A stretch of DNA of 64,000 bases from Anaerocolumna sp047777345. GTDB taxonomy: Bacteria; Bacillota; Clostridia; Lachnospirales; Lachnospiraceae. The DNA lies in the NCBI GenBank assembly GCA_047777345.1, contig JBKEEJ010000001.1, positions 310,001 through 374,000 of the forward strand, read 5' to 3'. A model generated the notes under the pieces. The model searched no databases, was not told where the DNA came from, and worked only from the letters and a program-made list of their open reading frames with translations. Positions within the stretch are counted from its first letter, which is position 1, and each line of letters begins with the position of its first letter. Positions 1 to 8,633 of this stretch are shown in pieces. A program made the position numbers and the translations under genes.

Positions 1-704
1 TGCATTCCTGGAGACTGAGAGAGCAGGTTTTGGATATATTTGAAGAGACCACCGGCGGACGGGTTATTTTTTCCGTTTGTGACATAGGTGGGGTAAGAAA
101 GGATATTGACAATGACACTTTAAAGAAAATATCCCGTATTCTTGAGAATATGAAAAAGGAATTAAAGGAAATAACCGACGTTTTTCTGAACGACGCATCC
201 GTAAAATATCGTACGAAAGGCATCGGAGTTTTGTCCAAACAAAAGGCTTTTGAGTTAGGCGCAGTAGGACCTATGGCAAAAGCCAGCGGAATCAGTATTG
301 ATTTAAGAACCCAAGGATATGCGGCTTACGATAAATTAAAGTTTGAGCCTATTATTGAGACAGACGGCGATTCTTATGCCAGGACTTCTGTTCGTATAAG
401 GGAAATCTTTCAGTCCATTGATTTGATTCAACAGGCCATTGAAATTATTCCGGACGGAGAAATTAAAGTGAAAGTAACCGGTAATCCAAACGGCGAATAT
501 TTTACCAGGATCGAACAGCCGCGGGGCGAGGTTATTTACTATGCAAAAGCCAACGGAACCAAATTTTTGGACAGAGTAAGGGTAAGAACCCCGACTTTTG
601 CCAATGTACCTGCTTTACTGGAAACTTTAAAGGGTGTTACGTTGGCGGATGTTCCTATTTTAATACTTACGATTGACCCTTGCATAAGCTGTACGGAACG
701 CTGA
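1..704 (+). CDS. echE: Ech-type [NiFe] hydrogenase large subunit, 5'-truncated by the window edge
   Basis: C-terminal part (about 233 codons, reading from base 3) of a group 4 energy-converting hydrogenase large subunit related to the 49-kDa subunit of complex I. It would reduce protons with ferredoxin electrons at the membrane while moving ions. The very end of the protein is DPCISCTER, the C-terminal half of the Ni-ligand motif (DPCxxCxxR), and the stop follows immediately. Thus there is no C-terminal propeptide to cleave, as known for EchE and CooH. The frame is open to the window start, and the TTG at base 30 is internal rather than a start. It is followed 24 bases later by a ferredoxin-type subunit and then by hyp maturation genes, which supports the call. 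Ech is preferred over Coo or Hyc because of the short EchF-like partner; the other four subunits should lie upstream. Confidence 0.87.
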   Translation, partial: HSWRLREQVLDIFEETTGGRVIFSVCDIGGVRKDIDNDTLKKISRILENMKKELKEITDVFLNDASVKYRTKGIGVLSKQKAFELGAVGPMAKASGISIDLRTQGYAAYDKLKFEPIIETDGDSYARTSVRIREIFQSIDLIQQAIEIIPDGEIKVKVTGNPNGEYFTRIEQPRGEVIYYAKANGTKFLDRVRVRTPTFANVPALLETLKGVTLADVPILILTIDPCISCTER

Positions 705-728
705 TTAAATAGATAGGACGGAGGAAGT

Positions 729-1094
729 ATGTCAATTTTAAGTATGAGTAAGACCCTCTTTAAAAGTCTGATACATGGATCATATACCGTTTTATATCCC
801 AAAAAGCAAAAGAAAAATTATGAACGCACCAGAGGCAGAGTAGAAATCGATATTTCCAAATGTATTTACTGCGGTTTATGTCAGAGACGTTGCCCTACCG
901 GTGCGATTAAAGTAGATAAGGCTGCTGCCACATGGAGTATTGACCGGCTCAAATGTATTCAGTGCAATTATTGCAATGAGGTTTGTCCCAAAAAGTGTTT
1001 ATCCATGGACAATGAATATACCAAACCTTCCTATGGCGGCGTAAGGGATGATTATACCAATGCACGAGTATCCGATAACCAAGAGAATAATTGA
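729..1094 (+). CDS. echF: Ech hydrogenase ferredoxin-type subunit (2x[4Fe-4S])
   Basis: 121-residue NuoI-like electron-transfer subunit. Two cluster motifs are visible: C45/C48/C51/C55 (CIYCGLCQRRCP) and C76/C79/C82/C86 (CIQCNYCNEVCP), each with the CxxCxxCxxxCP spacing of [4Fe-4S] ferredoxins. It would pass electrons from soluble ferredoxin to the small and large hydrogenase subunits. The ATG is preceded by GGAGGAAGT a few bases upstream. Its last 35 bases overlap the start of hypA, which indicates one transcript. The polar tail after residue 90 carries no recognisable motif. The name rests on position next to the large subunit and on size; a related group 4 hydrogenase type cannot be fully excluded. 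Confidence 0.85.
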   Translation: MSILSMSKTLFKSLIHGSYTVLYPKKQKKNYERTRGRVEIDISKCIYCGLCQRRCPTGAIKVDKAAATWSIDRLKCIQCNYCNEVCPKKCLSMDNEYTKPSYGGVRDDYTNARVSDNQENN

Positions 1095-1398
1095 AATTGC
1101 CGACGAATATGCTGCGAAAAACAATGCCGACCAGGTTAAAGCGATTAATCTGGTTGTGGGCGACTATTGCGGATACGTAGCCAGTTCCATTGAACTGTAT
1201 TTTGAAATAATTGCGGAAGGAAGCTTATGTGAACACGCCAGGTTAAATATTGAACGTATTAAGCCCAAGCTAAAATGTTCTGTCTGCGGCAAGCTGTTTG
1301 AGAGAAAACCATTTTCTTTCGAATGCCCTTATTGTAAGGGGGAAGGCCAGCCAACAGAAATTGGAAAGGAATTTTACATTAAATCTATAGAAATATGA
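1060..1398 (+). CDS. hypA: Hydrogenase nickel insertion protein HypA
   Basis: 112-residue metallochaperone that delivers Ni to the hydrogenase large subunit together with HypB. The start at 1060 gives the canonical MHE N-terminus, whose His2 is the Ni ligand in the family; an ATG at 1048 would add four residues and hide it. The structural zinc site is C73-V-x-C76 and C89-x-x-C92. Length is normal for the family (about 110-120). It overlaps the end of echF and lies 146 bases before hypB, a gap in which I see no separate gene. Confidence 0.93.
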   Translation: MHEYPITKRIIEIADEYAAKNNADQVKAINLVVGDYCGYVASSIELYFEIIAEGSLCEHARLNIERIKPKLKCSVCGKLFERKPFSFECPYCKGEGQPTEIGKEFYIKSIEI

Positions 1399-1544
1399 CA
1401 AAGATTTCTGAAAACATATGGTTAATATAGGCCTGTTATAAGCTTATCTGGATAGGGGCATCATTTGCCTTATTTATTTTTTGCACCACATAAATTGTTA
1501 TTCGGGGTTAACTATGTATTTGCGGTATTAGAAAGGATTATGAT

Positions 1545-2204
1545 ATGTCAGAAAATAAAGAAATAGAAGTTATGAAGTCTGTTTATGATAAAAATGATGA
1601 GGTAGCGGCAAGGCTTAACGAATCTTTTACCAAAAACGGTATATTTGCCATTAATGTTATGGGAGCTCCGGGAGTAGGTAAAACTTCAACCCTGATTCAG
1701 TTAATCAGGCGCCTGAAAAATGTTACTTCCTATGTAATAGAAGGTGACATAGAAGCAGACTTTGATACGAAAAAACTTACTTCTCTTGGGGTAAAAGCAA
1801 TACAGATTAATACAGGAGGGGCCTGCCACTTAGACTCTCCTTTAATCGAAGAAGCCGCCAGGGATTTGAATTTAAAGGACGGCGTATTGTTTATTGAAAA
1901 TATCGGAAATCTTGTCTGCCCGGCGGAATTCATGATCGGGGAACATGCCAAAATGTTAATAACCACAGTTACGGAAGGCAGCGATAAACCTTATAAATAC
2001 CCATTGGCATTTGAAAAGGCAGACATTATTTTGTTAAATAAATGTGATCTGATTTCTTATGTGGACTTTGATGAGGAATTCTTTTTAAAAGGTGTCAGGG
2101 CATTAAATAAAACGGCACCGGTAATAAAAGTATCCTGCAAAACGGAAGAAGGTTTTGAAGAAGCAGCGGAATGGATAAAAAACAAGTTATCACAAAAAGA
2201 ATAA
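1545..2204 (+). CDS. hypB: Hydrogenase/nickel GTPase HypB
   Basis: 219-residue SIMIBI-class GTPase that powers nickel transfer with HypA. The P-loop is at about residues 40-47 (GAPGVGKT), the metal-site CHLD is at 94-97 and the guanine-specificity NKCD is near residue 165. It lacks the N-terminal CxxCGC high-affinity Ni site and any His-rich store, so it is the minimal form of the family. The ribosome binding site GAAAGGA lies 8 bases before the ATG. Its 3' end overlaps hypF by 34 bases, indicating translational coupling. Confidence 0.94.
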   Translation: MSENKEIEVMKSVYDKNDEVAARLNESFTKNGIFAINVMGAPGVGKTSTLIQLIRRLKNVTSYVIEGDIEADFDTKKLTSLGVKAIQINTGGACHLDSPLIEEAARDLNLKDGVLFIENIGNLVCPAEFMIGEHAKMLITTVTEGSDKPYKYPLAFEKADIILLNKCDLISYVDFDEEFFLKGVRALNKTAPVIKVSCKTEEGFEEAAEWIKNKLSQKE

Positions 2205-4423
2205 GAATTTCTGGTATGGTACAAGGGGTTGGTTTCAGACCCCTTGTATTTCGCCTTGCCAGAAAATACGGTATAAAGGGTACCGTAAGAAATTTAGGCG
2301 GAATTGTTGAAATTATTGCCCAGGGTTACGAAGAACAGCAAAAAGAATTTTTGGCAGAATTTCAAAAAGACGGAGATTATGAAATCGTTAATATTAAAGC
2401 AGAGAATATAGCAGAGAAAGCATATTCTGACTTTAAAATTTTAGAAAGCGAAGAAGACTGGCAAGTTTCCATTATTCCTCCGGATCTTCCCGTCTGCAAA
2501 ACCTGTGAGGAAGAACTGTTTACAAAAAGCAACCGAAGATTCGGCAATCCCTTTATCAGCTGCACCGCCTGTGGCCCCAGGTATACGATAATGAAACAAC
2601 TGCCCTACGACAGAGATACCACGACTATGGAAGACTTTCCCATGTGTCCGGAATGTCAAAAAGAGTATAAGGACTCTTTTGGAAGGCGGTTTCATGCCCA
2701 AACCATATCCTGTAATGACTGCGGCCCTTTTCTTATCTTCAATAATCTTACCAATGAGGAAGCTTTGGATGAAGCAGTAAAGATTTTAAAGTCCGGCGGA
2801 ATTCTGGCTGTAAAAGGAATCGGGGGATATCATCTTGCATGTTCTCCCTTTATGGAAGAGACGGTAAGGAACCTCAGAAAATTAAAGGGCAGGGAAGAAA
2901 AACCCTTTGCCGTTATGTTTGAAAATGTGGAATCCATCAAAGAGTACTGCTTTGTTTCCCATGAGGAAAGAAAATTACTAAAATCCAGGGCAAGGCCAAT
3001 CGTATTGCTTTACAGAAAAGAAAAACCTATGGCCCAGGGGGTAAACAAAGGAGGAATTTACTGCGGCGCATTTTTACCTTATACCCCTCTTCAAATTCTT
3101 TTAACTAAACGTTGCGGCCCCTTAATTATGACCAGTGCCAATTATTCGGGGCGTCCAATTATAAAAGAGGATGATGAGATTTTAAAAGTACAATCTCCAT
3201 ATCTAAAGGGGGTTTTATATCATAAAAGAAGGATACTTCGGTCCGTAGATGATTCGGTGGCAAATGTTATTGACGGCAAGGTACAGTTAATCCGAAGAAG
3301 CAGAGGGTATGTGCCTTATCCCGTATTTTTGGCCCATAACCCGGATAAGGAAAAAGTATTTGCCGCTGGTGGTGATTTAAAAGCGGCCTTTTGCCTTTAT
3401 CAAAAGGGCAGTGCCGTAGTGTCCCAGTACTTCGGAGATCTGGAAGAAAAGGCTGTATTGGAGGAATATAAATCTTCCTATAAGGATTTAAAAAATTTGC
3501 TGCATATAAATCCCAGTCTGGCAGTTTGTGATTTGCATCCCAATTACCATTCCGTGGCCTTTACTAAGTCACTGGGGCTTCCCTTCCTGCAGGTTCAGCA
3601 CCACCATGCCCATATTGCATCTGTTATGGCAGAACATGACTTAAAAGGTCCTGTCATTGGCGTTGCCTTTGACGGAACCGGATATGGAACGGATGGAAAC
3701 ATCTGGGGCGGCGAATTTCTGATATGCGAAGGACCTGATTTTAGACGGAAAGCCCATTTAACTTATACTCCTATGCTTGGGGGAGACAGTTCTATGAAGG
3801 ATGGCAAAAAGACTGCCACGTTGTTTTTACTTAAGGCAGGACTTTTGGAAGAAATCCAGGATAACCGCCTTAATCTTATTAAGGCAGCAGTGGAGAATAA
3901 AATCAATACGGTTTTATCTTCCAGTATGGGAAGACTCTTTGATGCCATATCTTCGATTCTTGGAATCTGTGATAAAAACAGTTATGAAGGCGAATGTGCC
4001 GCCATGCTTGAAAAGGAAGCGGTCTTAGCAATCCGAAACCGGATCTTGCCGGAAAAACTTTCCTTTGCAATTCATGAAAAGAGTGACATAATTGAAATAG
4101 ATCCCACGCCTTTATTAAAAGCCATAACCGATTTAAAAAAATCAGTCAGCGGCCCCGCCCTGGCTTTGGGATTTCATTATGGGGTTGCAGATATGGTACT
4201 TAAGGTATGTGGTCTAATCCGGGAAAGAGAAGGAATCCAAACCGTAGCTTTAAGCGGCGGTGTATTTCAAAATAAAGTGCTGACAGAAAGCGTAATAAGA
4301 CTTTTAAGGGAAAACGGATTTTGTGTATATATGAATTCTTTGGTTCCGCCAAATGATGGCGGGATAAGTTTAGGTCAGACTTATATAGGACTGATGAGTG
4401 GGCCGGAAAGGTATGCTCATTGA
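2171..4423 (+). CDS. hypF: Carbamoyltransferase HypF
   Basis: 750-residue enzyme that turns carbamoyl phosphate and ATP into the thiocarbamate on HypE, the source of the CN ligands of the NiFe site. Domains in order are: acylphosphatase (residues about 5-95, GMVQGVGFRP), two zinc fingers (about 107-190, with CxxC pairs such as CTACGP, CPEC and CNDCGP), YrdC-like (about 200-385) and Kae1-like (about 395-740, metal motif HHHAHIAS). Length matches the family (about 750). The start lies inside hypB with only a weak purine-rich site (AGCGGA), so translation is probably coupled to hypB. Confidence 0.96.
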   Translation: MDKKQVITKRIRISGMVQGVGFRPLVFRLARKYGIKGTVRNLGGIVEIIAQGYEEQQKEFLAEFQKDGDYEIVNIKAENIAEKAYSDFKILESEEDWQVSIIPPDLPVCKTCEEELFTKSNRRFGNPFISCTACGPRYTIMKQLPYDRDTTTMEDFPMCPECQKEYKDSFGRRFHAQTISCNDCGPFLIFNNLTNEEALDEAVKILKSGGILAVKGIGGYHLACSPFMEETVRNLRKLKGREEKPFAVMFENVESIKEYCFVSHEERKLLKSRARPIVLLYRKEKPMAQGVNKGGIYCGAFLPYTPLQILLTKRCGPLIMTSANYSGRPIIKEDDEILKVQSPYLKGVLYHKRRILRSVDDSVANVIDGKVQLIRRSRGYVPYPVFLAHNPDKEKVFAAGGDLKAAFCLYQKGSAVVSQYFGDLEEKAVLEEYKSSYKDLKNLLHINPSLAVCDLHPNYHSVAFTKSLGLPFLQVQHHHAHIASVMAEHDLKGPVIGVAFDGTGYGTDGNIWGGEFLICEGPDFRRKAHLTYTPMLGGDSSMKDGKKTATLFLLKAGLLEEIQDNRLNLIKAAVENKINTVLSSSMGRLFDAISSILGICDKNSYEGECAAMLEKEAVLAIRNRILPEKLSFAIHEKSDIIEIDPTPLLKAITDLKKSVSGPALALGFHYGVADMVLKVCGLIREREGIQTVALSGGVFQNKVLTESVIRLLRENGFCVYMNSLVPPNDGGISLGQTYIGLMSGPERYAH

Positions 4424-4438
4424 CAAAGGAGGATAATT

Positions 4439-4681
4439 ATGTGTGTTGCCGTACCTGGTAAAATTATAGAAATAAACGGGGATATCGCAAAAGTTGATGT
4501 TATGAACAATATTTGTGAAGCCAACATAAAATTGGTGGATGCCAATATCGGCGATTATATACTGATTCACGCCGGATATGCTCTGGAAGTTATGAAAAAA
4601 GACATGGCAAAAGAGCTGATTGATATTTTTGAAGAATTAGAGGGGGATAATAATGAAGACTCTGGATCAAGTAAAGGATGA
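4439..4681 (+). CDS. hypC: Hydrogenase assembly chaperone HypC
   Basis: 80-residue HypC/HupF chaperone. It begins MCVAVPGKI, and Cys2 is the conserved residue that binds the Fe(CN)2CO unit and the large subunit in this family. An AAAGGAGG ribosome binding site sits 8 bases upstream. The 3' end overlaps hypD by 29 bases, fitting the known HypC-HypD complex that assembles the iron ligands. Confidence 0.95.
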   Translation: MCVAVPGKIIEINGDIAKVDVMNNICEANIKLVDANIGDYILIHAGYALEVMKKDMAKELIDIFEELEGDNNEDSGSSKG

Positions 4682-5705
4682 GTTAAAAAACTATTCCGGC
4701 AGAAAGATAAAAATCATGGAGGTGTGCGGAACTCATACCTCCAGTATTTTTAAAAACGGAATCCGAAGCCTTTTGTCTCCTCAGATACAGTTAATTTCCG
4801 GGCCAGGTTGTCCGGTATGTGTCACGGCTTCCGCATATATTGACAAGCTGGTAGATTACTGCCTAAAAGACGGGACCACAATATTAACCTTCGGAGATAT
4901 GATGAAAGTAAGGGGAAACCAATATTCCTTAACCCAGGCAAAGGCTGCGGGAGGCGATGTAAGAATCCTGTATTCCCCCCTTTTGGCAGCAAAAATTGCA
5001 ATGGAAGAACCGGACAAGAAATTTATTTTTGCGGCAGTAGGTTTTGAAACCACTACCCCCATTTATGCTCTTTTGCTAGAGGAAATTATAAAAAATAATA
5101 TAAAAAACCTGAAACTGTTAACTTCTATGAAGACAATAATTCCGGCCATTTCTTTTATTTGTGAAACGGAAGAGGGCATTGACGCTTTCCTTTGCCCCGG
5201 CCATGTCAGTGTAATTACCGGTTGTTCCGTTTATGAAGATTTGGCACGTAAATACAAAAAACCTTTTGTGGTTGCCGGCTTTGAAGGAGAACATATTCTG
5301 GCGGCGGTAGATGAAATCCTTCGCCAGCTAACCAACAAGGAATATGCCGTAAAGAACCTTTATACCAGTTCGGTAACGGAAGAAGGAAATAAGAAAGCCC
5401 TTGCCATAACAAATAAGTATTTTGAGGTAACGGATGATTATTGGAGAGGTATCGGAATTATAAAAAATTCCGGCATGAGGTTAAGAAAAGAATTTGCAGA
5501 ATACGATGCAGGCAGCCGGATTACCGATTATACGGAGTCCATGCCGAAGGGCTGCCGGTGCCGGGATGTTATTTTAGGACGGATTTCCCCTAACCAATGT
5601 CCCTTATTCCAAACGGTCTGCACTCCTCTTAATGCCATCGGACCCTGTATGGTTTCAACCGAAGGAGCCTGCGGCATATGGTATAAGAACAGGGCTTCAA
5701 TTTAG
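4653..5705 (+). CDS. hypD: Hydrogenase formation protein HypD
   Basis: 350-residue iron-sulfur scaffold on which the Fe(CN)2CO group is assembled. Family motifs are all present: CGTHT (C25), GPGCPVC (C53, C56), GFETTTP and the Cys-rich C-terminal [4Fe-4S] region with CRC, QCP, VC, PCM and GACG within the last 50 residues. It starts inside hypC with a GAGGGGG site in the hypC 3' end. No missing key residue was seen. Confidence 0.95.
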   Translation: MKTLDQVKDELKNYSGRKIKIMEVCGTHTSSIFKNGIRSLLSPQIQLISGPGCPVCVTASAYIDKLVDYCLKDGTTILTFGDMMKVRGNQYSLTQAKAAGGDVRILYSPLLAAKIAMEEPDKKFIFAAVGFETTTPIYALLLEEIIKNNIKNLKLLTSMKTIIPAISFICETEEGIDAFLCPGHVSVITGCSVYEDLARKYKKPFVVAGFEGEHILAAVDEILRQLTNKEYAVKNLYTSSVTEEGNKKALAITNKYFEVTDDYWRGIGIIKNSGMRLRKEFAEYDAGSRITDYTESMPKGCRCRDVILGRISPNQCPLFQTVCTPLNAIGPCMVSTEGACGIWYKNRASI

Positions 5706-5738
5706 GCAAATGAAATTAGCGTTGAAAGAAGGATAAGC

Positions 5739-6716
5739 ATGAAAATAGATATGGCCTACGGAAGCGGCGGAAAACAAACCGAAAGCCTGATTAACGATAT
5801 CTTTTTAAAAAATTTTGATAATGAAGTACTAAAAAAAATGGAAGATTCGGCGGTACTTTCTATAAAAGGAAAGATTGCTTATACGACGGATTCTTTCGTG
5901 GTAACCCCTCTTTTTTTTAGAGGCGGGAATATCGGCAAGGTGGCCGTGTGCGGTACTGTAAATGACTTGTTAATGATGGGGGCCATGCCCAAATATCTGA
6001 CGGCCGGTTTTATCATCGAAGAAGGCGCGGATATGAAGGATTTGGACCGGATTGCCGCATCGATGGCACAGGCAGCCAGGGAAGCCGAGGTAAAAATTGT
6101 CGCAGGCGATACGAAGGTTATCGAAGGCAAGGGAGGTATTTATATTAATACTTCCGGTATTGGTGAAATTCAAAAAGAGGGTATCAGTATATCCAACTGC
6201 CGTCCCGGCGATGTTGTTATTCTGTCCGGTAACCTTGGAGAACACCATGCGGCTATTATGTCTCATCGCATGGGAATTGAAAACAACATTGAAAGCGATT
6301 GTGCGCCCCTAAGAGATATGGTTAAAAATTTACTGGATCATAACATTAGCATCCACTGTATGAGAGACGTAACCAGAGGAGGACTGGCTACGGTTTTAAA
6401 TGAGGCAGCCAAAAGTTCTTCCTGTGCCGTTGAGATTTATGAAAAGGCTCTTCCTGTCAGCAGTCAGGTCAGAGGCTTTTGCGATATCCTGGGACTTGAC
6501 CCTCTCTATATGGCCAATGAAGGAAAGCTAATCGCTGTTGTTCCGGAAGAGGAGGGGGAAAAGGCTTTAGATATAATCAAAAAAAGCAAGTACGGACAAA
6601 ATGCCGCTGTAATCGGAAAAATAAAGGAAGGAAGCGGGGTTGTAATGCAAACCGCCTTGACGGGGAGCCGTATTATTGATATTCTCTATGGCGAGGGACT
6701 GCCACGGATATGCTGA
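5739..6716 (+). CDS. hypE: Hydrogenase expression/formation protein HypE
   Basis: 325-residue ATP-dependent dehydratase of the PurM/ThiL fold. It converts the thiocarboxamide on its C-terminal cysteine to thiocyanate. The N-terminus carries GSGGKQTESLI and the protein ends in PRIC, the conserved tail whose Cys is modified by HypF. It is 33 bases after hypD and is the last gene of the operon; a strong terminator starts 130 bases later. With hypA-B-F-C-D this completes the pleiotropic maturation set. Confidence 0.95.
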   Translation: MKIDMAYGSGGKQTESLINDIFLKNFDNEVLKKMEDSAVLSIKGKIAYTTDSFVVTPLFFRGGNIGKVAVCGTVNDLLMMGAMPKYLTAGFIIEEGADMKDLDRIAASMAQAAREAEVKIVAGDTKVIEGKGGIYINTSGIGEIQKEGISISNCRPGDVVILSGNLGEHHAAIMSHRMGIENNIESDCAPLRDMVKNLLDHNISIHCMRDVTRGGLATVLNEAAKSSSCAVEIYEKALPVSSQVRGFCDILGLDPLYMANEGKLIAVVPEEEGEKALDIIKKSKYGQNAAVIGKIKEGSGVVMQTALTGSRIIDILYGEGLPRIC

Positions 6717-6845
6717 TTGGATAAAATGACACGGATTGCTGTAAATATAAAGCTTCATTGAAAATGTCCCTTTATCTATCTGTTTTGTGGAGCCTCGTTT
6801 GGAAATTAGTATCTATTTGAAAGTTAACATTTTGTAGATAAGTGG

Positions 6846-6895
6846 AATGAGCGGATATTCTGTCAAAAGCCTGGCAGGGTATTTGCTCATTTTTA
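6846..6895 (+). terminator. Rho-independent terminator of the ech-hyp operon
   Basis: Two 17-base arms (6846-6862 and 6875-6891) pair completely as RNA, four pairs being G-U, with a 12-base loop and a TTTTATTT tail. It stands 130 bases after the hypE stop. Confidence 0.9.
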
Positions 6896-7147
6896 TTTAA
6901 ATTTCTTCGATTTTTTTATTTCCTTTTTATTTTAATATAATTTTCTAAAAGAACCGTAGGGCCCTTTGGATGACGTAAAAGAAGGAAAAGAATTCTGTTT
7001 GGACAGAAGATGTCAGACACGCAAGGTTTGTTTGCCGGTCCTTTTATAACCAGATAGAATTTATTAACAAATGTTCCAAAATTATTAATATATGAATAAA
7101 TTGTTAATGAAAAATGAACAAAAATTGTGAAAGAACGGTGAAAACCA
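6896..7147. other. Gene-free gap between hyp terminator and next promoter
   Basis: About 250 bases of AT-rich sequence with no convincing gene on either strand. It holds T-rich tracts near 6915-6950 and a G/C-richer island near 6955-7040, but I could not fold that island into a known riboswitch. Confidence 0.5.
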
Positions 7148-7176
7148 TTGAATATTGATATGTTATGTGCTAATAT
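7148..7176 (+). promoter_or_regulatory. Putative sigma-A promoter for the Wzy-like gene
   Basis: TTGAAT (7148-7153), a 17-base spacer, then TAATAT (7171-7176). It lies about 90 bases before the start codon at 7268. Confidence 0.55.
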
Positions 7177-7267
7177 ATTCGAGTTGTAAGCCTTAGTTAT
7201 GTATTAGAATGAGCTGGGGCTGGTTAAATTTAGAAATCAATGGTTTAATATAGGAGATATTTCTCAT

Positions 7268-8515
7268 ATGAAAAGGGAACTTATTATAGAAAATAAAGCA
7301 ATAAAACGGCAAAGAGAAGAGTCATTAACTTATAACAATATAATAATGCTGACGGTGGCGGCTATTTTTCTTCCTTACATTATTGCAGGCATTGTATTGG
7401 TGGGGCTGGGAATATATCTTACCTTAAATCAGCAAACCAGGAAAATTATTTTGTCACACAAGAATTCCAAATATACTATTATGTTTTTTGTATTTTATCT
7501 GCTGGAAGCTCTTGTTTATAAAAACTGGTTTGGTACCGCCGCCGGCTTAGGATTAATACTTGCCATAATGATTGGGTATTTTCAGCGTAGTTTTATGACG
7601 GAAGAGTTTTATGAAAGAGTTCTTACCCTGGTATGTATTTTAAGTATTACCAGCTCTACTTGCGCCATAACTCAAAAATTCATAATATCCGCAGTGGACG
7701 ATTACTACCGTTATAACAGAATTTCAGCCATGTTTTTGCATCCAAATTATTTTGGAACCATAACGGCGATTGTAATTATTATCTGCGCATATAAGATTTT
7801 AACCAATCAGGGACCAAGGTGGCTGTACTGTTTTATTGGATGCCTGAATGTGGTAAGTATTTATCTTAGTGAGAGTATGTTTGCCTGGGTGGAAGTATTT
7901 GTTGGCATAGGGGTTTTACTTTTCGTATTGAAAAGATACAGGCTTCTCCTGGCATGGACAAGCATCGGAGCCATTGCCGCTTATCTTATTTTGTTTTTGA
8001 ATGTGGGACTGATACCCCGTCTGTCCGATGCCAAAAAAACTTTAAGTATGCGTTTTGAAATCTGGAATTTTGCAATAGAGCAGATACGCAAGTATCCTTT
8101 GTTCGGACATGGTTCCATGTCCTGTGCCTTCTTAAGTTATAAAGAAGGGCATTTGATTCCTCATTCACACAGTATACTTTTGGATAATCTTATGAACTAT
8201 GGTTTCATCGGAACCACAATTATGGCATTGTATTTTATAAGATATTATACCCGTGTGATTTCACTTATATGGAAAGAAAAAAAGACGAGAGTTTTGCCTC
8301 TTATTTTGGCTGTATCAGCAGCTGCTATGGTACATGGCTTAACTGATGTTACGCTGTTTTGGATTCAGACATTGCCATTATTTATCTTCATATTATCCGG
8401 ATGCGGCACAAGCGAAATTGCTTCCATTCGGATTAAAGTGCCTGAACTTACCCGGAGAAAATGTGTTTATGCACTGAAAAATAACTATACGACCGTTTAT
8501 TACACAAAAAAATAA
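7268..8515 (+). CDS. O-antigen ligase / Wzy polymerase-like membrane protein
   Basis: 415-residue polytopic membrane protein with about ten hydrophobic segments and a larger polar loop in the second half. Features typical of the O-antigen ligase/polymerase family (Wzy_C) are HPNYFGT near residue 158 and a late loop with IPHSHSILLDNLMNYG. In Gram-positives such proteins polymerise or transfer surface glycans. The ATG has AGGAGA upstream. It stands alone, without glycosyltransferases beside it, so the substrate cannot be inferred. A lysine/arginine-rich tail follows the last membrane segment. Confidence 0.75.
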   Translation: MKRELIIENKAIKRQREESLTYNNIIMLTVAAIFLPYIIAGIVLVGLGIYLTLNQQTRKIILSHKNSKYTIMFFVFYLLEALVYKNWFGTAAGLGLILAIMIGYFQRSFMTEEFYERVLTLVCILSITSSTCAITQKFIISAVDDYYRYNRISAMFLHPNYFGTITAIVIIICAYKILTNQGPRWLYCFIGCLNVVSIYLSESMFAWVEVFVGIGVLLFVLKRYRLLLAWTSIGAIAAYLILFLNVGLIPRLSDAKKTLSMRFEIWNFAIEQIRKYPLFGHGSMSCAFLSYKEGHLIPHSHSILLDNLMNYGFIGTTIMALYFIRYYTRVISLIWKEKKTRVLPLILAVSAAAMVHGLTDVTLFWIQTLPLFIFILSGCGTSEIASIRIKVPELTRRKCVYALKNNYTTVYYTKK

Positions 8516-8551
8516 TGTTAAGATAAGTAAAAATTTTTGCATCTTCATGTA

Positions 8552-8580
8552 TTGACTTTGGAAAAAATCAAAATTAGAAT
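8552..8580 (+). promoter_or_regulatory. Putative sigma-A promoter for the chemoreceptor gene
   Basis: TTGACT (8552-8557), 17-base spacer, TAGAAT (8575-8580), about 50 bases upstream of the chemoreceptor start. Confidence 0.55.
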
Positions 8581-8633
8581 GGATTTAATAAACAACACAA
8601 AAGAGAATTATCTTAGCCACAGGGAGGAAATAC

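Noticed and set aside
30..32. TTG at base 30 as the start of the first gene
   Set aside because: The frame is open and conserved-looking upstream to the window edge; the gene is simply cut by the window.
6955..7060. Possible cyclic di-GMP (GEMM) riboswitch, suggested by ACACGCAAGG and nearby G/C-rich bases
   Set aside because: The paired GGCAAA and GACGCAAAGCC core elements and the receptor helix are not present, and the predicted promoter lies downstream of it.
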